64,000 nucleotides of DNA from Oreohelix idahoensis (GCA_024509875.1 JAMPIV010015253.1:159001-223000), one strand, 5' to 3'. Shown: positions 11,616-22,955, numbered from the stretch's first letter. The notes: generated by a model not told the origin, from the letters alone. A program made the numbers and translations.

Positions 11616-14315
11616 TTAGGTGGAATCATGTGGGCATCTAGATAAGATATCTGCCATCACATTTTCTGAACCACGGATAGCTCGCACCGAAAAATGAAAA
11701 GGCTGAAGAGCAATCGCGTATCGCGTTGATCTTGCGCTCTTCAGATTTTTACTCTGAATAGCTGTAAGAGCTTTCTGGTCAGTTTCCACAATGAAATGCG
11801 CACCAAGAAGAAATCTTTGAAGTTTCAGAATTGACCAAACCATAGCCAATAATTCACGGTCTAGGACCGAGTAATTCTTCTCTGCGGCATTTAGTTTCCG
11901 AGAAATATACATCACAGGATGCAGAGTTCCGGAGTACTCTTGCATTAGTGCTGCTCCAATCCCTGTGGATGAAGCGTCACTACGAAGAATAAATGTCTTA
12001 TCTTTAGTAGGTAACACTAAAATAGGTGAAGTAGAAAACATAGTTTTAACCTTATCCAAAGAGGATTGACATTCTTGAGTCCAATGGACTATATTAGGAG
12101 ACCCTTTCTTTAGCAAGGAAGAAAGAGGTGCCATGATCGAAGACAGATTCGGAATGAATCGTCCATAAAATTGTATGAGACCCAAGAGACTTCGCACTTG
12201 CTTTTTAGTCTTAGGAATAGAAATGTTAAGTATCTTACTTGTATTATGGTCCTCTGTTTTTAAGAAACCATGACCAACACGGTGACCTAAGAAAGATATT
12301 TCGCTAAAACCAATACAAGCTTTAGATGGTTTTGCTGTCAGGTTATGCTCGCGTAAGATAGACAATAGTTCATTTAACCCGTTATAGTGATCTTCCCAAG
12401 TATCACTGAAAAGACAGATGTCATCAAGATATGCAATGACATCTGAGCGATGAGATAGGATTCGACGCATCATGCGTACGAATGTTGCAGGGGCGTTCAT
12501 AAGGCCGAAAGGCATGAAATTCCATTGGAACAGACCCCTTGGTGTCGAAAAAGCAGTAAATGGTTTGGCGTGTTCGGATAGAGGAACTTGCCAATATCCC
12601 TTAGACAAATCAAGTTTAGTGAAGAAATGAGAATTCGATAGTCTAGTAAGTAGTTCTTCTAGTAAAGGCATAGGTTCAGCATCAAATTTCGTCACTTGGT
12701 TCAATTTGCGATAATCAACGCAAAGACGTATGTTATTGTCTTTTTTCCGTACAATAACCATCGGCGAAGAATATGCTGATGTGGATGGTTCAATTATTTT
12801 CAGATCTATCATCTCATCCAACTCTTTCTCAACCTGAGCTTGAAAATGTATCGGGATAGGATACGGTCTGACTCTTATAGGATTATGGTCAGTAAGTATA
12901 ATGTCATGTTCAATGACATCAGTTTGACCAGGGATGTCAGTGAGGACATCCTGAAATTGTTGTAACATATTAGAAACTTGTCTCTGTTCTCCTAGAGATA
13001 ACTCGGGAGAGATCGTAACGTCTTTCCATGACTCATTAGAATGAAGTGGAATCATCGGAAAAGGGAGATTCACATCCGAGAAACTCGTTTCCTCATCCTG
13101 TATTACTGACAGAGATGAGTAATGTCCATGTGGGACTGGAGAATCGTCCGTTGCCTGGAAAACAGGTTGTAAATAATCCGGACGTTCATGGAATTCCATG
13201 AGCATGTTGATGTGGAAGGTTTTATGCTTCCCGTCAATATCGACGATATAGTCAACATCGGAAACTTTTGATATTACATCGTACGGACCTTTCCAAGAAA
13301 TAAGAAGTCTGTTTTCCCTACAAGGTAGCAAGACAAATGCTTTGTCACCTGGACAAAGTTGTCGCAAGCATCTCTTCTTATTGGCAAATTGCCTTGCCTT
13401 CTGTTTCGCAAATTCAGAAGAAGCAGTTGCCAATTTGCATGCTTCAATAATCTTGTGTCTAAGTGCAATGACATATTCGTAAGAGGATTTTGTGTCATCG
13501 ACAATATTATCAGCAGTTATAAGGTCATGAAGTAATGACATAGGACCTCGCGGTTTCGCACCAAAAACAAGTTCAAAGGGAGAAAATCCTGTATGTTCGT
13601 TGGCGACCTCTCTGTATGCAAAGAGAGCCGCGGGTAAAACCCTGTCCCAATCCTGAGGATGATCTTCAGTTATCTTACCTAACAAGTTTTTAAGCGTTCT
13701 ATTCAGACGTTCTACCATCCCATTAGACATAGGATGATAAATACTACTCAGAGATCTCTCTATCTTAAGAGTCGACATCACTTGAGACATGGTATCCGAT
13801 ATGAGTTGGGTACCATGGTCTGATAATATTTCTCCTGGGAATCCCAGACGAGAAAATATGAGCCAAAGAGCATCTGCAATATCGGTAGTAGTTATGCTCT
13901 TCAGAGGAATAGCCTCTGGCCAACGTGTGCACATATCCACACACGTCAAGATAAATTGGTGTCCTCTAGCAGACTTTGTCTTAAATGGACCGATGATGTC
14001 TATCGCCATTTTTTGAAATGGTCGAATTGGAATATCTGCAGCCTGAATAGGTGCAGCATGGCGTGGACCTTTGGATTTAACTTCTTGACATACCTTACAA
14101 GATCGACAATAGATTCGTATGTCCTTGTTCACAAAAGGCCAAAAGAAAGATTCAAGAACTCTAGATTTAGTACGGGAAAAACCCATATGCCCAGCACACT
14201 GAGAATCATGAGCGTGCTGTAAGATTTTAACTCTCATATTTTTGGGCACAAGAATTTGAGAATGACTAGACTTAGCGGAGTCTTGTACCATACGTACAAG
14301 TACGCCATTCTTCAT
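11616..14315 (-). CDS. pol: Gmr1-like Pol: integrase, then RT and RNase H
   Basis: An intact 899-residue frame. Its N-terminal third is an integrase: an H2C2 zinc-binding segment (about residues 34-76, ending CRSCKVC) and a catalytic core with D106, D166 and E202, a DD35E triad. A linker follows, then a reverse transcriptase with the first catalytic Asp at D569 (KLDLSKGYW) and YLDD at 629-632. RNase H begins near D780 and includes LDRELLAMVW. In most Ty3/gypsy elements integrase lies after RNase H; the order here is that described for the Gmr1 group. No protease is present because it sits in the upstream gag frame. The annotated start is the first Met; translation probably enters by frameshift upstream at the A8 run. 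No internal stop is present, so the copy could be recent. Retroelement replication protein; no envelope gene is seen. Confidence 0.93.
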   Translation of the reverse strand: MKNGVLVRMVQDSAKSSHSQILVPKNMRVKILQHAHDSQCAGHMGFSRTKSRVLESFFWPFVNKDIRIYCRSCKVCQEVKSKGPRHAAPIQAADIPIRPFQKMAIDIIGPFKTKSARGHQFILTCVDMCTRWPEAIPLKSITTTDIADALWLIFSRLGFPGEILSDHGTQLISDTMSQVMSTLKIERSLSSIYHPMSNGMVERLNRTLKNLLGKITEDHPQDWDRVLPAALFAYREVANEHTGFSPFELVFGAKPRGPMSLLHDLITADNIVDDTKSSYEYVIALRHKIIEACKLATASSEFAKQKARQFANKKRCLRQLCPGDKAFVLLPCRENRLLISWKGPYDVISKVSDVDYIVDIDGKHKTFHINMLMEFHERPDYLQPVFQATDDSPVPHGHYSSLSVIQDEETSFSDVNLPFPMIPLHSNESWKDVTISPELSLGEQRQVSNMLQQFQDVLTDIPGQTDVIEHDIILTDHNPIRVRPYPIPIHFQAQVEKELDEMIDLKIIEPSTSAYSSPMVIVRKKDNNIRLCVDYRKLNQVTKFDAEPMPLLEELLTRLSNSHFFTKLDLSKGYWQVPLSEHAKPFTAFSTPRGLFQWNFMPFGLMNAPATFVRMMRRILSHRSDVIAYLDDICLFSDTWEDHYNGLNELLSILREHNLTAKPSKACIGFSEISFLGHRVGHGFLKTEDHNTSKILNISIPKTKKQVRSLLGLIQFYGRFIPNLSSIMAPLSSLLKKGSPNIVHWTQECQSSLDKVKTMFSTSPILVLPTKDKTFILRSDASSTGIGAALMQEYSGTLHPVMYISRKLNAAEKNYSVLDRELLAMVWSILKLQRFLLGAHFIVETDQKALTAIQSKNLKSARSTRYAIALQPFHFSVRAIRGSENVMADILSRCPHDST

Positions 14316-14352
14316 CGTAATCCAAGATTTACGATTTGTATCTTTATTTGGA

Positions 14353-16494
14353 TCACCTTTTGTTGCTAACGTGAAGAATTTTTTTTAAAGTAGGATCATC
14401 TTCCTGTTTCTTTATGAAGGAGTCACGAGAAATTTCCAAGGGATCACCTTGGTTCTGTGTATCGTTATCTTCAGAAGGTGAAGATTGAGGCACGTTAAGA
14501 GCTTGAGCCCTAGTGACTACAGCATTAGCAGTTTGCATATTCTTATTTTCCCAATCAACAATTTGTTGCGGAGTGCATTCTTTCACTCCATGAATGCGAC
14601 CGATTATAAGATCAGCGATCGGATTCGGGAGAAGACATGCGTGTACATCTCCTGTAAAGAAGGGAGTAGCAATGTTGACAATGGCAGTAGAGTACTTCTC
14701 CAATGTGCCACCAAATGTTACGCATTTGATTACTTTGCCAGTGGCTCGAGAAGGATCTATGAGTGACTGCCTCACTCCAATGGTTGTGCACCCGGAATCG
14801 AAAAGAATTGAGACCGGAGTACCATCTACTAGACCTCTATTCAAGACAAGAGCACCTCTTCCATCATGCGCGACTGACGCAGGGAGAGCGGGAAGAGGAT
14901 GACCACAGCTTAAAGTAGAAACCGTGGTTGGATCGAATAATGTTTTGCATTGGGAACATTGAGATGCTCTACCAAAATCGAAAGCAGAACATCCCACATT
15001 ATTAGAGTCTTTCTTATCATTAGCTTGATTACCGGCTTCATGGAACTCTTGCTGTGCAGAGTTAGCCTGGTACTGTGATTTACGTCTTTTATATTGTGAT
15101 CTACCTCGATTATCATAACCTCTATAGTTATTATTGCCTCCTCTGTTATAACCCCTATTTGGGTTTGAATCATAATATTCATGATCATAATCATCATGCT
15201 CATTATAATGAGTGTCTCTGTAATGTTGGTTTTGTTGTTTCCATGAAGGAGAACTTGGGTAGTTCCTATAGTGACTTCCTTTGCGGAAATGTCTATAATT
15301 ATGGCCACCCCTCGAGTATCGAGGACTGTCAGCCCGATTCCAGTTCTTCGGAGAAGAACCCTGATTTGAGTGGTTACCTTGGTTTTGATACTTATTCCAG
15401 CTAACCTTTTTATCAAATTTATTTTGAGCTCCTTGGAATTTGTGTGAGTAATTATTATTGTATTGTGTTGCTGACGCAACTGGCATACCCTCTTTAATCT
15501 TAGTGTTGCTAAGAGTTACGTCAGGGTGTGCCGTGACATATTGGTCACAAAATTCTTGCATTTGCTTTAATGTTTGAGGTTTACGCTCGTGTAAAAATTC
15601 AAGGAATTGTTTGTTCACAGAGGACATGATCTTGTCTCTGAGCAACAAATCCATAAGAGCGTCATATGTTTTCTCTATTTTGGATAATTCAATCCATCGT
15701 TGAAATGTAAGACGTGCTTTTGCAATGAATTCTGAGAATTCTACCCCTGTCTCAGGTACCATTGTCTTAAACAAAATACGATAACCTTCCTCTGACAGTT
15801 GGTACTTCTTTATCAAGGCTGCCCTGATAACTTCATAATTATCCTTGTCAGCTTCTTCAACCAAACATAAACTCGTCAGAGAATCACCTTTTAGATTCTC
15901 AGACAACTGATTAGCATATTGTGATTTATCCACATTATGAGCTCGACAAGCGCGTTCAAATCTATCAAGCCAGAATGTTATGTCATCACTGGCAGAGTTG
16001 AACGCTGGTACCTTGACCTTGTAAGTAAAGGGTTTACCATTACCACCAGATGATTGATTAACAATACTCATATTTGTCAATTTCATTTTTTCTAACTCAA
16101 ATGCTAAAAGTTCTTTCTGATGTTCATGTTCTCTTATTTCTTTTCTCTCCTCAGCTTCTAATCTTCTTTGCTCAGCAGCAGCTTGAAGTTTTCTCTCCTC
16201 AGCAGCAGCTTCTAATTTTTTTTCTTCTCTTTGAAGTTTTCTCTCCTCAGCAGCAGCTTTTCTCTCCTCAGCAGCAGCTTTTCTCTCCTCAGATTCTCTG
16301 TCTAATCTTTTCTGTTCAGCCTCAGCTTCTATCTTCTTTTGGTCAATTTCTGCTTTCCATTTATTCTCATCTTTTTGTTTTTTCTCTTCTGATTTTAATG
16401 CAATGGCAAATTGAGCAGATGAATATTCTTCCAATTCTTTACCAGACTTACCAAGGATTAACCCTTGCAGGATAAAATAATCTAAATTAGCCAT
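14353..16494 (-). CDS. gag: Gag-protease polyprotein of the Gmr1-like element
   Basis: An intact 713-residue frame. Residues about 25-135 form a highly charged K/E/R/A-rich coiled coil with repeated EERKAAA units. A retrotransposon Gag-type region follows (about 155-350, including FNSASDDITFWLDRFERACR), then an N/Y/R/G-rich, probably RNA-binding, disordered stretch (about 360-500). Next comes a cysteine motif CSQCKT...LSCGH instead of a canonical CCHC knuckle. The C-terminal part is an aspartic protease with LFDSGCTT (catalytic D566; DSG rather than the common DTG) and a later IADLIIGR segment. It sits 37 bp upstream of the first pol Met, in another frame. It would assemble the particle, and the protease would mature Gag and Pol. 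Confidence 0.9.
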   Translation of the reverse strand: MANLDYFILQGLILGKSGKELEEYSSAQFAIALKSEEKKQKDENKWKAEIDQKKIEAEAEQKRLDRESEERKAAAEERKAAAEERKLQREEKKLEAAAEERKLQAAAEQRRLEAEERKEIREHEHQKELLAFELEKMKLTNMSIVNQSSGGNGKPFTYKVKVPAFNSASDDITFWLDRFERACRAHNVDKSQYANQLSENLKGDSLTSLCLVEEADKDNYEVIRAALIKKYQLSEEGYRILFKTMVPETGVEFSEFIAKARLTFQRWIELSKIEKTYDALMDLLLRDKIMSSVNKQFLEFLHERKPQTLKQMQEFCDQYVTAHPDVTLSNTKIKEGMPVASATQYNNNYSHKFQGAQNKFDKKVSWNKYQNQGNHSNQGSSPKNWNRADSPRYSRGGHNYRHFRKGSHYRNYPSSPSWKQQNQHYRDTHYNEHDDYDHEYYDSNPNRGYNRGGNNNYRGYDNRGRSQYKRRKSQYQANSAQQEFHEAGNQANDKKDSNNVGCSAFDFGRASQCSQCKTLFDPTTVSTLSCGHPLPALPASVAHDGRGALVLNRGLVDGTPVSILFDSGCTTIGVRQSLIDPSRATGKVIKCVTFGGTLEKYSTAIVNIATPFFTGDVHACLLPNPIADLIIGRIHGVKECTPQQIVDWENKNMQTANAVVTRAQALNVPQSSPSEDNDTQNQGDPLEISRDSFIKKQEDDPTLKKILHVSNKR
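14379..14390 (-). promoter_or_regulatory. Candidate gag-pol frameshift site (A8 run)
   Basis: On the minus strand the gag frame reads ACT TTA AAA AAA ATT. The pol frame is closed just upstream by a TAA overlapping this run and is open from the run onward, so a +1 shift within the eight adenines fuses gag-protease to pol. The overlap spans from the run to the gag stop at 14353. It could be a programmed +1 site or simply a one-base homopolymer error or mutation. Confidence 0.5.
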
Positions 16495-17734
16495 CCTGTC
16501 TTATGAAATCAGTAACCTGAAAAAGTAAATAAATTACCTTATCCCACTTTAATGGGAGGCAAGTCTGTACTATAGACTTGTATACTCACTTAATTTTATT
16601 TCACTCTCTTAGTCTTAGTCAAAGACCTTATATGGTTATCTTGTTTATAATGAAACAAATGATCACTTGAGTACCTGTGGAAAATAATATCTTCTTATCC
16701 CAATCACTGTGGGAGACAAGCCTTAAACAGGTCTTGTATACTTCCTTGTACAGTAATAATAATAATAAAGTACTGGCCTGTACTATCATATAAGTGTATT
16801 CAAATATACCTCCTATTATCTGTCAACCAAAGACATTAACAAAGGACAAGCATAAAAGACAATATGAAAACAATTGCAGAAATCAAATTAAATTAAATTA
16901 AATATAAGGAACTGAAGTAAGTAAATAATCACAGAATCTGTGATGACAACTGCAATGAATTTAACAAAACAAATGACGTCACAGAGTATAAACATAAGGG
17001 TGTAACGAACTGAATGAAAGGAAAGATAAGACCTACAATTATACAAACAAATCAAACAAAAATAAAGAACAGAAAAAATTTTACAAAAACAACAATGGGA
17101 CAGATCACCATAACTAACAAAAATAGCAACAGATGTTGCATGCATATTTCAATTAAGAAATTTGCTCCCTATAGAACACTAGTACAAGACCAATATTACT
17201 CGTATTTCTTGTGCTAGTCACCTCACCAACCGCCCACGACATATAAACAACTATACATATACACAAATAACATGTAAACATCAATAGCATAAATGCATAC
17301 ATTAATTAATTAGATGTGTTGTGGTTGGAATGTGTTGTAAAGTATGCTCAGTATAAATGGTACAGCTTTTTAATTACTCTAACTGCCACTTTTAATCAAT
17401 TTCAATTTTTGATTTATTTTATTACACAGTTCAAAATTTTTGAGCATATTGGAAGATCCAGCGATGAAATCAATGCACTTTTATGTTCACCAACACTGTA
17501 ACAACAAAACAGTTTATGGCCTTCAATGTATTCAGCTCTTAACTGCTTGAAATAAACACTGCGTGTACTACAAAATGTCATCAAGCGCTGACCTAATTAC
17601 TGCCTTCGCTCGATAAGACAGGTCATGCTGACTTCGACTGTGTAGTTGTACTGTCCACCTGTAAATCCGTGTTTGCGTGTCGTATATGGCGTCAGGAATG
17701 GTCTGGTTACAATAAACCCAGGGATCTGGCCTAC
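16495..17734. other. Noncoding leader upstream of gag
   Basis: About 1.2 kb of AT-rich DNA. A motif is present twice, about 155 bp apart: ttatccca(n)tggga, (a/g)caagtc and cttgtatactc at 16541-16591 and 16696-16747. Each copy contains a short inverted repeat. No primer-binding site or LTR terminus was identified. Confidence 0.45.
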
Positions 17735-19719
17735 CACTGATAACGACTGTAACCTGTCCAAGCACATAATTTAAATTCTAATAATGGTGTTCATATATCT
17801 CTACTACTGTTAACTGGTACTAGATGGCGGGTTGGGGTTTGTACATCATCCCCTGTCTTTATTCACAAATATTCTGTTCACTTTATTGGGTGGAAATGGA
17901 TTTTATTTTATATAATTAGATTATTGTATGGTAGATAGTTGATGAATCGTTCCGTGCCAGGTCTTATGCACTTATCAGGCACGTGAAGTTAGATGATAGT
18001 TGTCTTTCCGGCCGACGGCTACTGTCTCAATCTTCCTGGGGCTATCTTGGTAGAGATCTTGTACCAAGACTACAGTTACAGTGGTAGAGAGCTTGTACCA
18101 CTACAGCAAACTCCACTTTCTCACTGTTTATTATAGTCAGGAAGCTGGCACTAGCATAGTGCCAGTAAAAAACCCTGCAACATGAAGATTATGGTTTGTC
18201 GTAACATAATATCTAATCTACCAAATCCACAATTAATAATACATTCAAAATAAAAGAACAGGGTCAGATCTCTCTGACCAACCCAGCTCATCCAATCTAG
18301 ATTGATGGAACAGCTTGTACCAGTTTTCTTTTTCCTCTCCCCTAATGGCTGCAACACCTCTGCCATTATCCTTGATCTTTTTCCATAAAATATGATGGGT
18401 GATATGATCCCTGCTGACAACCTATGTAATCTCTTGGTTCTACACCTCTGGTAGTTTGTTAATATGGTGGATCAACATCTAGGCCCTGCATAAGTCTGCT
18501 AGGGACCTATGTACTTACAGTCGTAAAATATTTTTCATATGGCAGTATCTCACACTCAAATTTTTAAATAAAATATTAATAATTTCGTTCTTACCACAAA
18601 TTCAATGAAATACACACAGGTACGATGATTTGGCACAAATTTAGCTGTGCCGCTGCTAGACTATGACTGCTTTTCTTTAGTTATGTCTTCATTATATGGT
18701 GAAGCAAGTCAAACTTCTGGTCTATCAATCGACCTGTTTAAGGGAACGTTTTTCTTCAAATGGCGTCCAGCCTTCCAATTTTTTTCTCAATATCCCCTAC
18801 GCTGGCCAATAGAAATCGGCGTCTATCAAATTTTTAATTCAAAGTTAAAAAACCCCACAGCAAAAATACTGTGTGTTTTTCGGTACGTTGGTTAGTCTGC
18901 CTTAGGCTTCACTTGCAAAAAAATATTTTTAGTTTCGGGCCAACCAATAACCTCTCTCCCTCTTTCTAACTACACCCAATCAAATTACATGTACCCTCTT
19001 CTTCCTCATTTCAAAAATACGTTCAAAAATGTTATGGCTAAAATAAGCAGGCATGAGTGTTCGTCAGTCTGTCCTAGAATATATAGTATTATTGCAATAT
19101 CTTGGTTATTTAGTGGACGATTTTGTAATTTAAAATATATTATTGATCAGAAGATCCTATTCCCCAAAACTATCCAAGTTTTATGGCCCTAAGTATTATA
19201 GTTCGTATTTCCATATTTTTTCCATGTTAGTCGTCAATATTATTTAAATCTAGAAATCCACCATCTTTTTCTCCTCTCTCTATCGTTTTATGCAAACTAA
19301 AACGACAATGTCCGTGTTTCGTCAGAAAATACGCTACAATACAGGAAATGAGAGCGGTGTGTGTGTTTATATATTTCCACTGCGTGACTATAGGACGAAA
19401 CATGTCTTGGCCTTGTGTCGTATTTTCAAACCGCCAAAGGCCATCTCGCGCGTTCGTTACAATTTTTGATTCCAAACAACGCGTGCTGATGGTAGCATTC
19501 TGTCGCTCCTTTCCCCTCCTTCGTGTCTCTCCTTCTGTCTAGAACAAAAAATACGCCTCGATTTTTTTCTACAGTAAGGCCTATTGAAAGCGATATGTTT
19601 GCAGGCGGGGCGAAGAAGCTAATCGCAACCTAATATTTTATTTCTACCTTATTTTGACTTTATACTCTATAATGTTTTATCTAACTTATCGATTGTATTG
19701 AGGATATCACTACAACAGG

Positions 19720-20234
19720 TACACTGAACGGTTAGTTTCACAATCCCTTTAGTGTTAAAGCGAGCTAAGATAGGTAGTGATAGTCTTTCTAGAACAAAGG
19801 GAAAAAAACACAGCTACTCTACAATCACAGAGTATTCGTCATATGTAAAATACACCCACAAATGAAAAAATAAAGCGAAAAAAATCCAATTACATTGTTA
19901 AAATATAAAGACAATATTACAAAAATTCTAAAACGAAACGGGTCTACACTGGCTAATGCATCAGACTTAGCTCAAGGAAGAAAAAACTTCAGCTTCCCCA
20001 CGACGCTTGACAGCCCTAAAGAATTAAAAGCAGTGTATCATTTATGCATGAAAAGAACATTGTTGACGACAGAACTGACCCTTGGGGAACGCCTGTCTCC
20101 CATATAATCTTTCTGCCGGTATGTCGAAATGAAAGTGGGCATAGTTTTAGACCTCATCCTTGATTTATATGGATATAAGTAAAGCAAATAAATATTACAC
20201 CGAAATTTCATGGCCATCTTCTCCTGTTTCTTAC
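19720..20234. other. Unannotated interval, no gene seen
   Basis: AT-rich sequence right of the LTR-like copy 1. It contains only short frames without recognisable motifs. Confidence 0.4.
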
Positions 20235-20712
20235 ACTCTCAGACGTCTACTTAAATTTTTTTTCACAGATAGCAGTAGTCAGCTCGAGGCTATTTGCATC
20301 TCCGTATAGTTTTTCCAGGAATGGTACTGGTGACGGCCATATGTGCTTCCTGTTGCTCATATATTGGGCATCTTTGAAGCAGATGTTCAGCAGACATTTT
20401 ATCAGTGCCATAGGTACACTCATTGGTAGTTTCTATCTTTAGCTTGTTGAATAGATGATATCCCAATCTGTTGTGACCTGTACAGAGTCTGAAGATTTCT
20501 ACTTGTTCTCTTCTGCTCAGCTGGTAATGGGCATCATTATTTTGTGACCTGGATGCTCTACATCCCATTTGTTCTTGTATCTGATTATGATAACACTCTT
20601 TGCCTCCTCGAAAATTATACTTGTATCAGGCTGAGGTAGCTTTCCACCTTCCTTTTCCAATTTGTCAGCCTCTTCATTTCCATCTAATGTCTGAAGGCCC
20701 AACACGATGCCC
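20235..20712 (-). pseudogene. I-type LINE RNase H end and C-terminus
   Basis: The minus strand encodes GNEEADKLEKEGGKLPQPD, the C-terminal motif of a LINE-encoded RNase H (GNEEADKLA in many family members). A short frame change precedes YQLSRREQVEIFRLCTGHNR, LGYHLFNKLKIETTNECTYG, and TDKMSAEHLLQRCP. This is the typical zinc-ribbon-like tail of RNase H-bearing I/jockey-group LINEs. A stop or frameshift around 20517-20568 and loss of everything upstream make it a 5'-truncated relic. Confidence 0.85.
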
Positions 20713-22904
20713 AGTTACGACTAGAACAGTCACATCACGAAATAAGCAAAATTAAACGAACGTTCCTCCAAAGAATATTTGATTAAACTTGCCCCTTTAC
20801 CTTGCAGACTGCTAGTGTTAGCACGGCACTGTTATATTCCCTGTCTAAGCACAATGTAACAACACCGTGACAGGGGTCTAGAGGTTGGATAAATTAGACT
20901 CCTGCAGAGAAACTTGGGCTTCAGGGCGCCCAAGTCCAGTTTTCTCTATAATACGTTTCTTTCCCATTCCCCCAACCCTTTTTTTGTCAAAAAAGGCCCC
21001 CCTGTAATAGTGCAAGCTTCAGGGGGCCTCCAAAATGAATATTGTAGCCGCATCTGGATTCGTGTCATTGGATCTTTCAGTCACACGTGGAGCATGTACG
21101 GGTCCTATGGCACAGCTGATTGGCCAGCACTTGGTTTACATGCCCAGTAATAACTCCTATTGTATTGTAGCCGCGTGCGAAGCACAGGCGATTTTATTCA
21201 CGTCTAAGTATACAAACGATAATTTAGTAGACATAGAAAGACACTTATTAGTCCCAGTTAGGTTTTCATTTTAAATAAAAGTATGCAGCGAGGTTACTGC
21301 AGTACAAGCAGGTCATTGTAACCCGCTGTGTGTCAAAGTGATTAATAGATACGTCGCACTACGTGACTGAAAAAGTTTGCATCAGCAGTGGTTCTCAAAA
21401 TATATAGGAAAGGCCCTTAACTAAGTTTGATGCTAGTAACTATAATAAGTGTTTAGAAGCATTCATACGCAGTTGAAATGATAAAATAATACAGTCAGCA
21501 AGAGTTGAATAAAGTAGAATGTCTGTCAACAGGTAGAGCAACGCGTGAGAAGGATTACTAAAAACTAAGATCACGTTGATCAAAGGGGAGCAGACAGAGC
21601 AACAGAGAGAGATAGAGACAGCAGTGCCAGTAGCAAGTAGAGCAACACTTTAGACTCCTAACTTCAAAATTTTAGAGATAGACGCAGAAATAAGAAAGAG
21701 ATCTCTCCAAAGACAGCAATTCTTCAACATCAAGCACTACGTCTTCGGTGCAAGTTTTCCTAACTTAGGAGAGGTAACAAGTACTTTATTAGTTGTGCCT
21801 GCTCAAACATAATGCTGAAAAACATTTAAAAATCTAGTGAAAGACTTATGTTTTTATAGTCACAGCTTCAATGATGACATAGACCTTCAAGTCAGAAGAA
21901 AGATAACATTACAGCTCTGCCTGAAAGAGAAATTGTGACAGCTTATCAAACCTTAAAGAGACTTTATAACTTCCTGATGCCAGAGATATCGAATTGTGGA
22001 GAACCACAGTAGTTGCGTTCTTCTGAAGTTGATACAGCAATAAAGTTAATCATCGCAAATAACTTGGTGTAGATGTGGAATAGGAAAGAAAAACAAGACT
22101 GACTTACATCGTTAGGAAAAAACCAACCATGCTTTACACTATTCTGAATTTGTAAACATTGTGAAAAAGAAAATTGGAAGAAAATGTTTAAAGGAATTAT
22201 AAGCCAATAAATATATAAACGACATATGGACTTTGTAAGAACATTATACGTATGTCTGTTGTGACGTCAATGAGATAAATGTCGTCAAGTTTCAACGTTG
22301 AGGACAGTGTTGGTGAACGTTTGTGTTTGTGAAGATCATTCATAATGAATAAATTTGCCATCAGTTGGTTGCTCAGAAAAGAACCCGGGAAAATGAGGTT
22401 TCCCATTACCTCAAACACATATGGCCATAACCATTCCAGGTGTTAACCTGACACCATCAGTACCACTACAAAACTATACGATCACATCAGAAAAACACAT
22501 AGCAAGATAGACTACAACATTGGAACGTATTGCTGAAAGAATAAAGTCGTTAACAAAGACTAATACCTGACAAACTAACGAACATACCTGATGGACAAAT
22601 CTTCTATTCTACTAACCCAACCAGACAGTTAAAACAACACACAGACTACACGGAAACAATATTTAAAACAAGAAACAAGTCGTAACCTCTTGCAGATTAA
22701 GTCGAGTTAGCTATTACATGAAATACTTGTTTGTGGCCTTTAACTCGTATCACTGCATCGTCAGCCGATGATGTGAATGCTTGATGCGGGCTTCCTGCAG
22801 GGATCAGCAACAGTGGTGGCTCATTGGTCCATATGGATCGCAAAAGAGAATGATGATAATATAAAAAATATATATAAAAAATTTAACAAAACGCAAAGTG
22901 CGAA
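20713..22904. other. Unannotated 2.2-kb interval
   Basis: No recognisable gene. Between about 21870 and 22190 short minus-free plus frames give fragments such as LPEREIVTAYQTLKRLYNFL, interrupted by stops, which may be a fossil coding sequence that I cannot identify. The rest is unremarkable. Confidence 0.35.
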
Positions 22905-22910
22905 ATTAAT

Positions 22911-22912
22911 CC

Positions 22913-22955
<43 letters not shown>

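Larger units (their letters stand above)
9725..17734 (-). mobile_element. Gmr1-like Ty3/gypsy retroelement inside LTR-like copy 1
   Basis: An ~8-kb segment that is absent from the otherwise matching copy 2. It is bounded by a 13-bp direct repeat actgataacgact (about 9712-9724 and 17735-17747). It carries gag-protease and pol on the minus strand, with integrase upstream of RT and RNase H. I could not find a pair of LTRs by eye between the noncoding flanks (9725-11615 and 16495-17734), and 13 bp is longer than the 4-6 bp expected for an LTR element. The outer ends may therefore belong to another element, or the LTRs may be lost. Confidence 0.6.
9301..19714 (+). mobile_element. 2.4-kb LTR-like repeat, copy 1 (split by an 8-kb insertion)
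   Basis: The repeat consists of 9301-9711 plus 17748-19714. It begins TGTGGTGGGTTTAG and ends GATATCACTACA, so its ends are TG...CA with a 7-bp imperfect inverted repeat. It is flanked by a perfect 5-bp duplication ACAGG (9296-9300 and 19715-19719). A second copy with the same ends lies at 24438-30745. It has no protein domain. TG...CA termini and a 5-bp duplication are typical of an LTR, so a solo LTR or a large non-coding LTR derivative is most likely. The interval 17748-19714 has no genes. Copy 1 lacks the mariner and the Gag-LIN28 element of copy 2 and so serves as their empty site. Confidence 0.7.

Noticed and set aside
16074..16475. A 133-codon plus-strand frame opposite gag
   Set aside because: Antisense shadow of the repetitive coiled-coil coding region.
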